From: an uncultured Prevotellaceae bacterium
Lineage (GTDB): Bacteria; Bacteroidota; Bacteroidia; Bacteroidales; Bacteroidaceae
NCBI GenBank assembly: GCA_902801155.1
Contig: CADCHG010000020.1
Span: 1-62,863 of the forward strand
Reading direction: 5' to 3'
DNA: 62,863 bases
The notes under the pieces were generated by a model. The model was not told where the DNA came from. It was given only the letters and a program-made list of their open reading frames with translations, and ran no database searches. This document shows positions 1 through 10,900 of this stretch, in pieces (the stretch's first letter is position 1; each line of letters starts with the position of its first letter). Both the position numbers and the translations under genes were made by a program.

Positions 1-176
1 GATAGCCTCGTTCACCATCTTGCAATACATTAACTTAATAAATGGGAAACCTATAGGAAGGGTTAAGCATGCGTTGATTTAATTCCGCCAACGGGTATAG
101 TATTTTATTTATATCTATTCTTCTTATATTGTTCAATATCATCTTTAGTCAAGTTTTATATTGCTCATTATAAAGG

Positions 177-208
177 CAAAAGTAAACAAAAAATCCAATA
201 CGACCAAA
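177..208 (-). promoter_or_regulatory. Leftward Bacteroidetes-type promoter near the window edge
   Basis: Read on the minus strand this is TTTG (205-208), a 20-nt spacer, then TACTTTTG (177-184), which matches the Bacteroidetes primary sigma consensus. It would transcribe leftward out of the window. The only open frame behind it is 35 codons (142 back to 35), which I do not recognise. The transcribed gene is probably mostly outside the window or degraded. Confidence 0.5.
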
Positions 209-282
209 TAAAAACGGGGAAATTCTTTATCGAAATGAAGAATATTACAGGCAATTACAATAATTACAGCCAGAAATGGGGA

Positions 283-396
283 TAAAAAGACAAGCACCCA
301 ACTGTTATCAATCGCTATTGAACAGTGGGTGCAAATACTAACTAACTACTAAATCATTTCTGGTTTAATTACTACTAACCTAACATTTATGAATTT
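283..396 (-). ncRNA. Candidate small RNA with its own promoter and terminator
   Basis: On the minus strand an ATTG/TTG element (429-431), a 20-nt spacer and TACCTTTG (401-408) form a good Bacteroidetes promoter. About 65 nt past the predicted start lies a long hairpin (arms 294-306 and 321-332, about 12 bp with one bulge) followed by a T-rich run on that strand (281-292). This defines a free-standing transcript of about 110 nt with no plausible reading frame. It could equally be the leader or attenuator of a gene left of the window. I do not recognise a family. Confidence 0.45.
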
Positions 397-570
397 GATG
401 CAAAGGTACTCCATTTAATTTATATATGCAATTTATCTCGTTCCATATACATTCTTTTCTGTGTCAAGGAGAAGAGCCTCGGAATATTTGATACACGAGA
501 AAAACTTTTGTTTACAAGGTTTGGCGTCAACAAGCCAATAATCGTAGGAAAACAGGCAAATCATCCATAG

Positions 571-702
571 TTAACGCGAATTCAACGAACTTAACTTGTC
601 GAGTTTACGAAAAATATTGTCAGTTAAAAACCATTTGCTGCTAATATCCATCAATTATTCGCTGATGCTCATAAAACTAAAGCAAGCTACCGAACTCACG
701 TT
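571..702. repeat. MITE-like element, copy 1 (132 bp, imperfect TIRs)
   Basis: The left end is TTAACGCGAATTCAACGA (571-588) and the right end is the inverse ACCGAACTCACGTT (689-702). The interior matches the copy at 18949-19177, notably around ATTATTCGCTGATGCTCAT. There is no transposase and no convincing ORF; a 73-codon frame crossing it shows no family resemblance and I do not call it. Confidence 0.5.
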
Positions 703-814
703 TTTTGATGCTAATTTTAGCAAAAAAGGTTTTATAGAGTGTCAGGAATACATTTATGTTACACAGAGAAAACTTTATGTTACAAATTACAAGGGGTTAT
801 TTCTGGAATTAGTT

Positions 815-1164
815 TAACTTTGCACCCAGAAATTAGAATCGGGTACCACTCTGCGAGTGACAAACCCTATTAAATTTAGGATCAGGTATCGCTCTGTAAG
901 CAAATAACCATAAAACAATTCACTAACGCAAATCAGAGTCGAAACCTCTCTTTAGGAATTAACATACACTTCTTTTTGCCTCGCGCGAATAACCACGCAC
1001 GTTGCAGTTAGGAATCAACACGTACAGCCATAAACTGATACGCACTCCCCTATGCGAGCCAAAAGCTTGCAGAAGATAATGTATATTAACCTAACACAGA
1101 TATTCTAACACGGATTGGAATTATATTTCAATAACCATAAACATAAACTAAAACCAACGAAGGT
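815..1164 (+). promoter_or_regulatory. Promoter -7 box (815-822) and long leader of the 1275-aa gene
   Basis: TAACTTTG at 815-822 fits the Bacteroidetes -7 box; no good -33 element is seen. It leaves an unusually long untranslated leader of about 335 nt before the ATG at 1165. The first part of the leader has two related units, GGTACCACTCTGCGAGTGAC near 843 and GGTATCGCTCTGTAAGC near 886, the first forming a 5-bp CACTC/GAGTG hairpin. A regulatory leader is possible but not shown. Confidence 0.45.
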
Positions 1165-4100
1165 ATGAAATTTAAAAATCTACTTAGTTTAAGTGTAATG
1201 CTGTCTTGTGGTTTGGTGACTCAGGCACAGCAAGTCTTTCAAGAGCCTTTTGATGCAGAACAGACAAAAGCAGCATCAGATGTAGCTTTCTATGAGTTTA
1301 TTAATCAGGAAGAAGGTGATGACTGGAAGATCAGCGATGGCGGATTCAAGGGTAAGGCTCTTTTCCTGAATAATGACGCTGGTACTCCAAATGACAATGC
1401 TACATGGCGTCGTGCCGTTAAGTTCCGTAACCTCCCACTTCAGGAGGGCAAGAGCTATCGTCTTACTTACTATCTCAAGGGTAGCGTGTCAAGTGCGAAG
1501 GCAAGAGTTTCTTTGATGCAGGGCGTTGAGAATGCTGATATCCCAGTAGGTTCACAGGCTGACATCACAAACATTGGCAGCGAATTCACCAAGTACTCAC
1601 ACGTTTACTACTTCAAGAGCAAGGCTGAGCAGGATGCAGAATACGACAAGCAATGCGCAAGCAAGGAGGCATACAATGCAGCTAACAAGGACAAGTACTT
1701 CGCTTCTTTCAATATCTATAACCCAGGTGAGTTCTTCCTTGATGAGGTAACTCTCGAAGAGGCTGCTATTGCAGGAGCTTCATATAAAGGTGATGTTATA
1801 TGTGTAGATCTCGGTCATCCAACAAATGCCGCATCTCTTGCATCACAGAAGGCATCAGGCAACTATCTGCTTGACAATAGCACAGCTACAGTAACTGTAA
1901 ACGGCAAGGCTGTAGAGGTTTTGACTGTAGAGCTTCGCAAGGATGGTAAGCTTTATATATTCCTTGTTGATCCTGTTAATAGCGGTGAGGTTAAGGTTAC
2001 ATTCAAGAATCCTGATGGTCTTATTAAGTGTACCGATGGCTTTGAACTTACAGAGTTCACAGAGACCGCAGATCCTAACTCTAATTTGTCTGATGATTTA
2101 GTTTCTGATGTATATGCAGAGCCAGCTCTTGAGTCTGTAACTCCACTTGACGGTTCATTTGCACTCGAGACAAAGGATCTGAAGACCATAACTATTACTT
2201 TCGACAAGAATGTATTTGTTGGCAAAAATGAGATTAAGGATGCTCCAAAGGCAACTCTGTCAACAGGTGCAGCTCTCACATTGAAGACAACAGGCGAGAC
2301 TTCTAAGACTCTCACATTCGAGTACAATGGTCCTGAGCTTGCAAAGGGTACATACTCAGTAAAAATTGAGAATCTCGTAAGTGAATATAGCGTAGAATGT
2401 AATGACATCGTTCTCACATACGAGATTGGTAAGATTAGTCTTGCAAAGACTGAATATACTGAAATTGTAGATAAGACAGTTGCTGACTGTGAGAACGTAG
2501 TTCCTATTGGATGGAAACTATATAACGGTGCTAATGATATTCGTGAGAATGGTACTGATTATAGTAGTGGTCCTCGTGGTTTCAACTTCACAGGCTCAAC
2601 AGTTCCTGCTGCAATGTACTTCCGTAGTGGTTTTGGTAACTCAGAAATTGGTTCTGCAGAGATTACTGAGCCTGTAACAATTCCTGCAGGTGAAGTAGAA
2701 TTCCGTGCATACTATGCTGCTTGGAAGAATCCTGGCTTCAAGCTCAAGATTACATTGACTGATGAGGCTGGTAATGAGGTTATTTCCAAGGAAGTTGAGA
2801 CATTGGCAAATGCTAATGGTAACAGAACACTCAAATTTGACGAATATATTTACCGCTTCAAGTCAAATGGTGGTAAGTATAACTACAAGATTGAGACTGT
2901 AGATGCTGGTGTGGATCACGAGGCGCTCTGCGGTGGATTCAAGGTCTTCACATATAAGGAGTCTGCAGGCGATAAGGTTGAGAGCGAGGTTGTCCTCACT
3001 GAGACATTTGCTTCTTGTGGTGGTAATATGCCTGCTGAAGGCTCTGGTTGGACTATTTATGAGAACAACAACCCACTCGCTGCTGGTAGCGGCCGTAGCG
3101 GTACTTCTGGTATCCTTAATCTTGGTACTGGTGGCATGGCAGCTGCATTCTTCGCTCGTGAGTGTGGTACTAACGATGCTGCAAATATGCGCATCACATA
3201 CGGTGAGCAGGAAGGTGGTCCTAAGCTCGAATTGAAACAGGGCACATACGAGATCTCATACAAGACCGCAACATGGAATGATGAGGGTGGTAATGCCAAC
3301 GGTACAAGTAAAGTATTCCTCCAGATCATTGATGCAGCCACTGGCGAACCAGTTCTAACCAAGGAACATGTAAACAGTACTGCTGCCAACTATAAGAATG
3401 GTGCTAACAATAATCCAAATGTAGAGGCAGATAAGGTTTCATTCAGCTTCACAACCGACGGCGGTACATACATCCTGAAGGCTTGGGGTACACAGAACAC
3501 CGTATGGGGTGACGTGAAGATTGAGAAGCCAGGTTCAAAGGCTGCCAAGTACTATCAGAACCTTGCAGAGGCTGTTGAATTAGCAAAGCAAGAAGCTACA
3601 TTAGCTGCTGAAGAGAAGTACAATGGTAAGACAAAGGATGCCCTCAATGGAGCTATTGCAAAGTATGGTGTAGATGATCCAAAGATGCACACCGATAAGG
3701 AGTTCGATGCTGCTGTTAAGGAACTTGAGGCTCTTGTAAAGCAGTCTAAGGAGCGTCGTGCTAACATTGACAAGTATCCATCAAGCCTTGAGGCATTGGA
3801 GAAGGCTGTAGCAGATGCTAAGGAGACAAAGTTTGCTGGTATCTCTGAGGTTGCTGATGCTGAAAAGTATTACAACGACAACAAGGATGTTGACTACGTT
3901 AAGCTTGACGATGCAGATCTTAAAAAGGCAGTTGAAGCTCTCGACAACAAGGCAAACCTTACATCTAACATGGTTAAGACTTGCTTGCCACTCGTTACAA
4001 AGCAGATTACAGACCTTGCTGCTGCAATCGTAGCACTTGACGAAGAGTCTGCAAACAATGAGACTGTTATTGCTGCAGGTAATGCAATTTCTGACGATCA

Positions 4101-4992
4101 GAGTTTGGTTGCAAAGTTGAAGTATATCTACACATCTAAGCTCTACAAGAAGATAGCTACAGAGAATCCATTCAAGTCAAAGGATGCTGATACTGGCGAT
4201 GAGGTTGACGTAACAATCCCAGCTTCATTCCTTATCCAGAATGCTAACTTCTATAGCACAGGTACCGTTAATAACGGTGATGTAGCTGCTAAGGAAACAG
4301 ACTTCCCTGGTTGGACTATCGAGAAGACAACAGGTAACATCTCCGCTGTTTGGGGAACCGCTCAGTGGTGTGGTGAGCCTGCTTCTGCTACCAAGCCAGT
4401 TGTTGATGCTGCTGTTAAGTCACCTTGGGGTACAAGTGAGTATGATGCTAAGCAGCTTATCGAGGACATCCCTGTAGCTAAGTATAATGTATCTATCATC
4501 GTTGGTGAAGACGGCGGTGGTGATCCACGTCAGGAGTCTTACGCTTACCTTGGTGAAGGCGACGCTCAGATCAAGAATGTCTATGAGGGCGAAGAGCCAG
4601 ATGCAGAAGGTAAGGTTTCTTACTCTCGTGATACACAGAGAGCTCGCGAGTTTAACGATGTTGCACCTCAGGCAAATGGTAATGGCGGTAACTTCGCTAC
4701 TCTCCTCCTTGGTGCTCACGTAAGCGTAAACGGTGGTTTCGGTAGAATCGATAACGCTACTCTTACAATCACAGGTAAGACAGACAACTTCGACTATGCT
4801 AAGGCTGCTGCAGCTATCGACCAGCTTCTTGCTACAAGCATCGAGTCTGTAGAGGCAGCTCCTGCTGGAGAGCCAACAAGCGTTAAGTACTATACCGTTG
4901 ACGGTAAGCAGACTCTCAACCCACAGGGTATCACCATCAAGGTTGAGACTTGGGCAAATGGCTATGTAAAGGTTAGCAAGGTTGTTAAGTAA
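1165..4992 (+). CDS. Large secreted multidomain surface protein, putative glycan-binding
   Basis: 1275 aa with an SPase I-type signal peptide (about 1-21, ending TQAQ). I see no catalytic family. Apparent modules are a jelly-roll-like domain (about 25-195), an Ig-like domain (about 310-425, starting ESVTPLDGSF, SbsA type), two similar beta-sandwiches (about 430-600 and 610-790, both with GW.IYE/LYN starts and YSSGPRGF/RSGTSGIL), a helical FIVAR-like stretch (about 790-1010, Ala/Lys/Glu rich), another beta-sandwich (about 1020-1210), and a Prevotella-type tail (YYTVDGKQTLNPQGI). The 430-600 module resembles the last beta-sandwich of the GH98 protein downstream (shared YSSGPR motif and AAWK..P). 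It may bind xylan or help adhesion, in the role of a surface glycan-binding protein; this is inference. It is followed by its own terminator. Confidence 0.75.
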   Translation: MKFKNLLSLSVMLSCGLVTQAQQVFQEPFDAEQTKAASDVAFYEFINQEEGDDWKISDGGFKGKALFLNNDAGTPNDNATWRRAVKFRNLPLQEGKSYRLTYYLKGSVSSAKARVSLMQGVENADIPVGSQADITNIGSEFTKYSHVYYFKSKAEQDAEYDKQCASKEAYNAANKDKYFASFNIYNPGEFFLDEVTLEEAAIAGASYKGDVICVDLGHPTNAASLASQKASGNYLLDNSTATVTVNGKAVEVLTVELRKDGKLYIFLVDPVNSGEVKVTFKNPDGLIKCTDGFELTEFTETADPNSNLSDDLVSDVYAEPALESVTPLDGSFALETKDLKTITITFDKNVFVGKNEIKDAPKATLSTGAALTLKTTGETSKTLTFEYNGPELAKGTYSVKIENLVSEYSVECNDIVLTYEIGKISLAKTEYTEIVDKTVADCENVVPIGWKLYNGANDIRENGTDYSSGPRGFNFTGSTVPAAMYFRSGFGNSEIGSAEITEPVTIPAGEVEFRAYYAAWKNPGFKLKITLTDEAGNEVISKEVETLANANGNRTLKFDEYIYRFKSNGGKYNYKIETVDAGVDHEALCGGFKVFTYKESAGDKVESEVVLTETFASCGGNMPAEGSGWTIYENNNPLAAGSGRSGTSGILNLGTGGMAAAFFARECGTNDAANMRITYGEQEGGPKLELKQGTYEISYKTATWNDEGGNANGTSKVFLQIIDAATGEPVLTKEHVNSTAANYKNGANNNPNVEADKVSFSFTTDGGTYILKAWGTQNTVWGDVKIEKPGSKAAKYYQNLAEAVELAKQEATLAAEEKYNGKTKDALNGAIAKYGVDDPKMHTDKEFDAAVKELEALVKQSKERRANIDKYPSSLEALEKAVADAKETKFAGISEVADAEKYYNDNKDVDYVKLDDADLKKAVEALDNKANLTSNMVKTCLPLVTKQITDLAAAIVALDEESANNETVIAAGNAISDDQSLVAKLKYIYTSKLYKKIATENPFKSKDADTGDEVDVTIPASFLIQNANFYSTGTVNNGDVAAKETDFPGWTIEKTTGNISAVWGTAQWCGEPASATKPVVDAAVKSPWGTSEYDAKQLIEDIPVAKYNVSIIVGEDGGGDPRQESYAYLGEGDAQIKNVYEGEEPDAEGKVSYSRDTQRAREFNDVAPQANGNGGNFATLLLGAHVSVNGGFGRIDNATLTITGKTDNFDYAKAAAAIDQLLATSIESVEAAPAGEPTSVKYYTVDGKQTLNPQGITIKVETWANGYVKVSKVVK

Positions 4993-5027
4993 TAAAAATA
5001 GATAAAATTAGTAATTGTATTAGGACG

Positions 5028-5061
5028 ACCGCCTCTGGCATATGCTGGAGGCGGTTTTCTT
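5028..5061 (+). terminator. Rho-independent terminator
   Basis: ACCGCCTC (5028-5035) pairs with GAGGCGGT (5048-5055) and is followed by TTTTCTT. It separates the 1275-aa gene from the GH115 gene. Confidence 0.8.
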
Positions 5062-5127
5062 GTCGAATATGTAATTCTATGAAAAGTTTTTGAAATAATT
5101 AATCATACAAAAACGACAAATATATTG

Positions 5128-5135
5128 TATCTTTG
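5128..5135 (+). promoter_or_regulatory. Promoter -7 box for the GH115-GH98 unit
   Basis: TATCTTTG at 5128-5135, followed by GCAC, matches TAnnTTTG and lies 51 nt before the ATG at 5187. No clear -33 element is seen at the expected distance. Confidence 0.5.
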
Positions 5136-5186
5136 CACGGAATTTAAGAAATTAACCATAAAACTCGGGACTAAAACTATCAATTA

Positions 5187-7775
5187 ATGAACAGACCAAA
5201 ACGCGTTTTAATTATCATAGCGATATTGCTATTGAACATAGTACACGTATTAGCAGCTGACAACTTTATCTCATTCACACAGGGTGACATGAAACTATGT
5301 CAAACGGGTGAATCATTTTCCATTTGTATTAGCGACAATGACAATGTAGCTGTAAAACTTGCAGCCAAGAACCTTGCATCCGACTTTCAGAAAGTATGCG
5401 ATGCTAACATCACAATCTCCTCTTCTTTTTCTGAAGCACGCATCGTTGCTGGTACCATAGGCAATAGTGCAGCTATCGATGAACTCGTGAAGAATGGAAA
5501 GATTGACGGAAAATCACTTAATGGTAAAATTGAAAAGTATATATTAAGTATTATTGACGGGAAACTAATCATAGCAGGCAGTGACCGCCGTGGCACTGTT
5601 TACGGTATCTATGAGCTCTCTCGTCAGATAGGTGTGTCTCCATGGTATTACTGGATGGATGTTCCTGTGAAGAAACAGAAAGAGGTGTACGTAAAGAATG
5701 GAACCTATACTGACGGTGAGCCTGCCGTAAGGTATCGTGGTCTCTTCCTTAACGACGAGGCTCCATGTCTTACATCTTGGGTAAAGAATACCTTTGGCAC
5801 CGACTATGGCGATCATCGTTTCTACGAAAAGGTATTCGAGCTTGTTCTTCGTCTGAAAGGCAACTATATGTGGCCTGCCATGTGGGGATGGGCTTTCTAT
5901 GCCGATGACCCTCTCAACATGAAAACTGCCGATGAAATGGGCATAATGATGGGTACTTCTCACCATGAGCCTATGTGCCGCGCCCAGAAAGAGTGGCATA
6001 ATCATAGTGATAATCCAAATGCAGATTCACAGGATCTGGCTACACGCAAGAAAGAAGGCAAGGATGAAGGTAATCATGAATGGAACTATGCCACAAACAA
6101 GAAGAACCTTGACAAGTTCTGGTTTGGTGGTGTAGAGCGTAATAAGCATACAGAGGATATTATCACTATCGGTATGCGTGGTGATGGTGACATGGCTATG
6201 AGCGAGGACCGAAATCTGAAACTCATGGAAAGTATTGTTGCCAATCAGCGTAAGCTCATTGCAAAGGCTCGTGGCAAGGCTGCCAAGGATGTTCCACAGG
6301 TATGGGCTCTCTATAAGGAGGTGCTCGACTACTATGACGATGGTATGCGTGTGCCTGATGATGTAACCATTCTCCTCTGTGATGACAACTGGGGTAACGT
6401 ACGTCGTGTGCCTACCATGAAGGAACGTCAGCGTAAGGGCGGTTGGGGACTCTACTACCACGTTGACTATGTAGGTGCTCCTCGTAACACCAAAACTCTC
6501 AACGTAACTCCTATCCAGAATATGTGGGAACAACTCTCTCTCGCATACGAGAACGGCATCCAGAAACTCTGGATTCTTAACGTAGGCGACCTCAAGCCAA
6601 TGGAATATCCTATCCAGCTTTTCATGGATATGGCTTGGAACTATGGAAAGAGCAAGGAAGGTGTAAAGAGTAATATAGATAATATTTCTACTCTTCTTGA
6701 TCATACTAAGGATTTCTGCGCTACTATCGTTGGCGAGAATGAGGCTGATGAGGCTACACGAATCCTTAACATGTATTGCAAACTTGCCGGAAGATGTACT
6801 CCAGAAATGCTTGACGCAAGGACATATAACCTTGAGACAGGCGAATGGGCAAAGGTGGTTGACGAGCATAAGACTCTCGAAGTAGAGGCTCTCCGTCAGT
6901 ATGTCAACCTTCCTGCAGAGGCAAAGGATGCATATTTCCAGTGCATTCTCTTCCCAATCCAGTTGTTGGCTAACCTCCATCAGATGTACTATGCTCAGGC
7001 TATGAACAACGCTCTCAGCAAGAAAGGTGATGCTGCTATGAATGACTGGGCAGATAAGTGTGAGATGTACTTCAAGCGCGATGGTAAGCTCATGGCTCAG
7101 TATAACAAGGAAATTGCCGGTGGTAAGTGGGATGGCATGATGGTTCAGAAGCATATCGGCTACAGAATGTGGAATGATAACTTCAAGGCTGATATGTTGC
7201 CAAAGCTTTTCCGCACAGAAGGCAAGATTGAGAATATCTTCGAGGAAGACGGTAAAGGCTATATCTCAATGGAGGCAGAGCATTTCAATGCCTCAACAGA
7301 TGCAGAGTCAGCCAAGTGGACCGTACTCCCATACGTTGGTCGCACTTTGAGTGGCGTTACCCTCCTTCCTGTTACTGCCGATGTAAAGGGCGCTTCCCTC
7401 ACCTATAAGTTCCACTATGAGCAGAAAGAGGGAGTTACCCCAACCGTTTATATAGTAACAAAATCAACTCTCGACTATCTCAACAAAGGAGGCATGACAT
7501 ATTCTGTTGCCTTTGACGGAGGAGAGGCAAAGGTAGTAAACTTCAACGAGAATCTAAATGAAGATCCAAAGAATATCTATACCGTTTACTATCCTACTAT
7601 TGCACGTCGTGTAATTGAGAAGAAGGTAAGCCTGCCTTTGGGATCTTCAACAAATGGCATACACACTCTCACCTTCACTCCAAATGACCCAGGTATCGTG
7701 CTTGAAAAGATCGTCATCGACTTTGGCGGTTACAAGAGACAGTATCTGTATGGTGAGGAGAATTTGAGAAAATAA
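5187..7775 (+). CDS. GH115 xylan alpha-glucuronidase
   Basis: 862 aa, with an N-terminal signal peptide (about 1-24, ending VLAADN). GH115 enzymes remove glucuronic acid or 4-O-methylglucuronic acid from internal xylose residues of xylan. Visible family signatures are the FLNDEAPCLTSW segment, LRLKGNYMWPAMWGWAF, GIMMGTSHHEPMCRAQ and VTILLCDDNWGN in the TIM-barrel region (about 170-500). A helical domain follows, then a C-terminal beta-sandwich starting near YISMEAEHF (about 690-862). Length and domain order are normal for the family. It is 127 bp upstream of the GH98 gene and probably cotranscribed. Periplasmic or cell-surface action is inferred from the signal peptide. Confidence 0.93.
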   Translation: MNRPKRVLIIIAILLLNIVHVLAADNFISFTQGDMKLCQTGESFSICISDNDNVAVKLAAKNLASDFQKVCDANITISSSFSEARIVAGTIGNSAAIDELVKNGKIDGKSLNGKIEKYILSIIDGKLIIAGSDRRGTVYGIYELSRQIGVSPWYYWMDVPVKKQKEVYVKNGTYTDGEPAVRYRGLFLNDEAPCLTSWVKNTFGTDYGDHRFYEKVFELVLRLKGNYMWPAMWGWAFYADDPLNMKTADEMGIMMGTSHHEPMCRAQKEWHNHSDNPNADSQDLATRKKEGKDEGNHEWNYATNKKNLDKFWFGGVERNKHTEDIITIGMRGDGDMAMSEDRNLKLMESIVANQRKLIAKARGKAAKDVPQVWALYKEVLDYYDDGMRVPDDVTILLCDDNWGNVRRVPTMKERQRKGGWGLYYHVDYVGAPRNTKTLNVTPIQNMWEQLSLAYENGIQKLWILNVGDLKPMEYPIQLFMDMAWNYGKSKEGVKSNIDNISTLLDHTKDFCATIVGENEADEATRILNMYCKLAGRCTPEMLDARTYNLETGEWAKVVDEHKTLEVEALRQYVNLPAEAKDAYFQCILFPIQLLANLHQMYYAQAMNNALSKKGDAAMNDWADKCEMYFKRDGKLMAQYNKEIAGGKWDGMMVQKHIGYRMWNDNFKADMLPKLFRTEGKIENIFEEDGKGYISMEAEHFNASTDAESAKWTVLPYVGRTLSGVTLLPVTADVKGASLTYKFHYEQKEGVTPTVYIVTKSTLDYLNKGGMTYSVAFDGGEAKVVNFNENLNEDPKNIYTVYYPTIARRVIEKKVSLPLGSSTNGIHTLTFTPNDPGIVLEKIVIDFGGYKRQYLYGEENLRK

Positions 7776-7901
7776 ACAACCCCTAACCTCGCCCCTTCAT
7801 AAGTGAATAGTGAAAAGTGAATAGTGAATAATTTAAGTTACCACTAAACGCTAATCTCTAACCACTAAACTAAAAAAAACTAATCATAAAACAAAAAAAA
7901 T

Positions 7902-10900
7902 ATGTCTTCATTATCTAAAAAACTCTTCCCTTTGGGGGAGAAAGAGGGGGGCTTATTCCCCTTTGGGAAGCTGATAGGCTTTCTCTTGCTTTTTTTACTC
8001 CTCTTTGGGGGTGTGGAAAGCTATGCTCAGCAGCGTCGTCCTATTGATTCAAAACACCCTGCATGGTTGGTGCACGTTGACGTATGGAATCAGGCAGATC
8101 CGCAGAAGATCATAAACCTTATTCCAGATGACATCAAGCCATACGTTATCCTGAATCTCTCGCTGTCATGTGCCTATGACACAAAGCTTAACATCCACCA
8201 GCGTCCTCAGAACGCTATCCGTACTTATAAGTCATGGGCTACAATCTGTCAGCAGAACAATATGTGGTTCACGCTTCAGCCTGCAAGTGGCGGTCATACT
8301 CACATTCATGAGAACGACCTCGAGACCTTCGAGTATTTCTTCAAGAAATTCCCTAACTTCCTCGGCTGGAACTATGCAGAGCAGTTCTGGGGCTTTGATG
8401 AGCCTGGCGACTTGTTCTCAAGTTCACAGGCAGCACGTATAGCTCTCTTTGCCAAACTCGTGCCTATGCACCATAAGTATGGTGGTTTCCTAACTATCAG
8501 TTTCTGCGGAAACGTGTGGTCACATCTGCTCAATCCTGTTGGTATGCTCAAGCGTAATGCTGATCTCATGCAGGCATCTAAGGACTATCCAGAGGCTATC
8601 TTGTGGCTCTATAAATATACAACTTCTTCTTGCTTCTATAACAATGAGAGTGTCTGCTTCGGACCTTTCGTTTCCGGCCTTACCAAGAACTATGGCGTAC
8701 GCTATGACAACTGCGGATGGAATGGTGCTCTTGATGCTATCCTTGGCGAGAAGCACGGAAAGAAATATCCTGTAGCCGCAGGTATCGGTACTGTTATGGA
8801 GCAGACAGCCCAGAATGGTGGTGCCGTATGGGATGGTCCTGAGCTTATCTGGACAGAGGATTTCCAGAATCTCAGCAACACTAACGTAAACGGCTATACA
8901 CAGCGCAACTGGGGTACTTTCCCAGGCTTCCGCAATATCTGGCTTGACATGTTCCGTAAGATTATCGACGGAACTCTCTATATCCCTACACAGCAGGAAG
9001 TTATCGACAAGACGAAGATCATTCTCGTTAATGACATCAAGGAGGGTAGTGACGAGGACAAATATGCTACATGGGGCAATCTCTACGATGGTCTCTACAA
9101 GCAGACAGACCCATTCAATCGTGGTAATGGCCAATGGATGGATAACTTCTGGTATCTGAAGAAGACCGGTCGCTATGGCACTATCCCTATGACTCCTACC
9201 ATTACCGAGATTGCTTCTGGCATCCCTACAAAGGTTAAGAAGTCACAGCGTTCAAGCGTATGGCCTTCTATTGCAAAGAAGACAGAGGCCTTCGATGCGG
9301 CATATCCAGAGGTTAGCACAGGCGATCTCTTCGTATCACGCTACAAGAATCAGCTTGTAACATACACTCCTTACACATACCTCAACCAGAAGATAACTGC
9401 TTCTGCAAATATTCCTCTTCAGTACAACACTTGCAAGAGTCTTGACCTCAAATACGGCAAGCTCAGCAGCGGACTCATCAGGGAATATGCAGATTCTATC
9501 ACCCTTTATCTGAACAACTATCGTGCAGATACCATAAAGAATGTTGAGGATATCATCGTTGTTAATGGTGCTAAGAGCGAGCCTTCTTTCGAGTTCACAA
9601 AGCGTGCAGAGGCAAAGGTTACAGCCGAGGCTTCATGGGATGCTGAGACAAATGCTTATACCTTGAAAGTCAGCCATAACGGTCCTGTTGATATCAAGAT
9701 TGTGTGTGCCGGTAACGAGACCGACCGCCGTACCGATATGGTGAACCGTGAGCGTCTTGAGATTCCAAAGCAGCCAGAACCATACGCAGGTGAGATTATC
9801 ATCGAGGCTGAGGATATGAACTACCGTAGCGTTGGAAGCTGTGAGGTTACTCCTTACTATTCTTCTTATCAATGGGTTAGAGGTCAGGCAGGTAACGGCT
9901 TCATCGTAACTGGAACTAATACATCTGCTGCTCTGACTTGCAAGGTACGTGTTCCAAAGGCAGGACAATATACTGCTATGGTGCGTTATAACAATACCTC
10001 TCGCGATTGTGACGTGCGTCTTAGAATCAATTCTAATGTAGCCCTTAAAGCTTCTTTCAATAAGACTGAGAGAAACGAGTGGAAGAAGGCTGGCGTTACA
10101 TTCGATTTGAACGAGGGCGAGAACACCTTCTATCTCTTCAACACATCAGGTACCAATATGTTCATCGATCAGGTTATCTTCACACCTGTTGAACAGGAGG
10201 CAGAGAAATTTGATATCAACATCCACGAGACTGCCGATGGTACTGCCATCCCTAACGTAGCAGCTGCTGCCGAGGGAGAGACCGTTACCCTCACACCACA
10301 GGCAAACGAGGGCTGCTCTATTATCGGCTGGAACATCATCCACGGCAATATCACCCTTAATGAAAACGAGGACGGAACATTCTCTTTCATTATGCCTGAT
10401 GATATCGTTACTCTTGAGCCAATCTTTAAAGATAACTCAGCAGCATACGCGCTCAGCTTTGATAAAGTAGCCAATGGCGGAATGCCAGAAGGATGGCGTG
10501 CCGACGATGGTACTGGCATACACCAGTATCCAAACACATACAGCTCAGGCCCTCGCAGCTTCAAGGGCTTCTCTGGTGCTTATAACGCAGGTCTCTATTG
10601 GCGTACCAACTCTGCCGACTATGGTATGATGAGCGCATATCCACTCACCCTTGCTCCTGGCAAATACCGTCTCAGCTACGTAATGGCAGCATGGAAGGGA
10701 GCTCCTGAGTATAAGGCACAGATTCTCACATCAGCAGGAAGCGTAGTTGCAGAAACAGGTTATGCCCTTGCTGAGCCAAATGCTAGTGGAATTGCAGAGG
10801 CTGACCTCTCATCTTCTGAAGAGCATACCCTTGAGTTCGAGATCACAGCAGAGGGCAACTATGTCATCAAGTTCCAGAATAACGGTACTGGATTCTCAGA

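Noticed and set aside
596-817. 73-codon open frame
   Set aside because: It lies across the MITE-like element, has no recognisable domain, and the real promoter of the downstream gene overlaps its end.
6027-7154. 375-codon open frame antisense to GH115
   Set aside because: Opposite-strand shadow of a well-supported GH115 gene; no domain resemblance.
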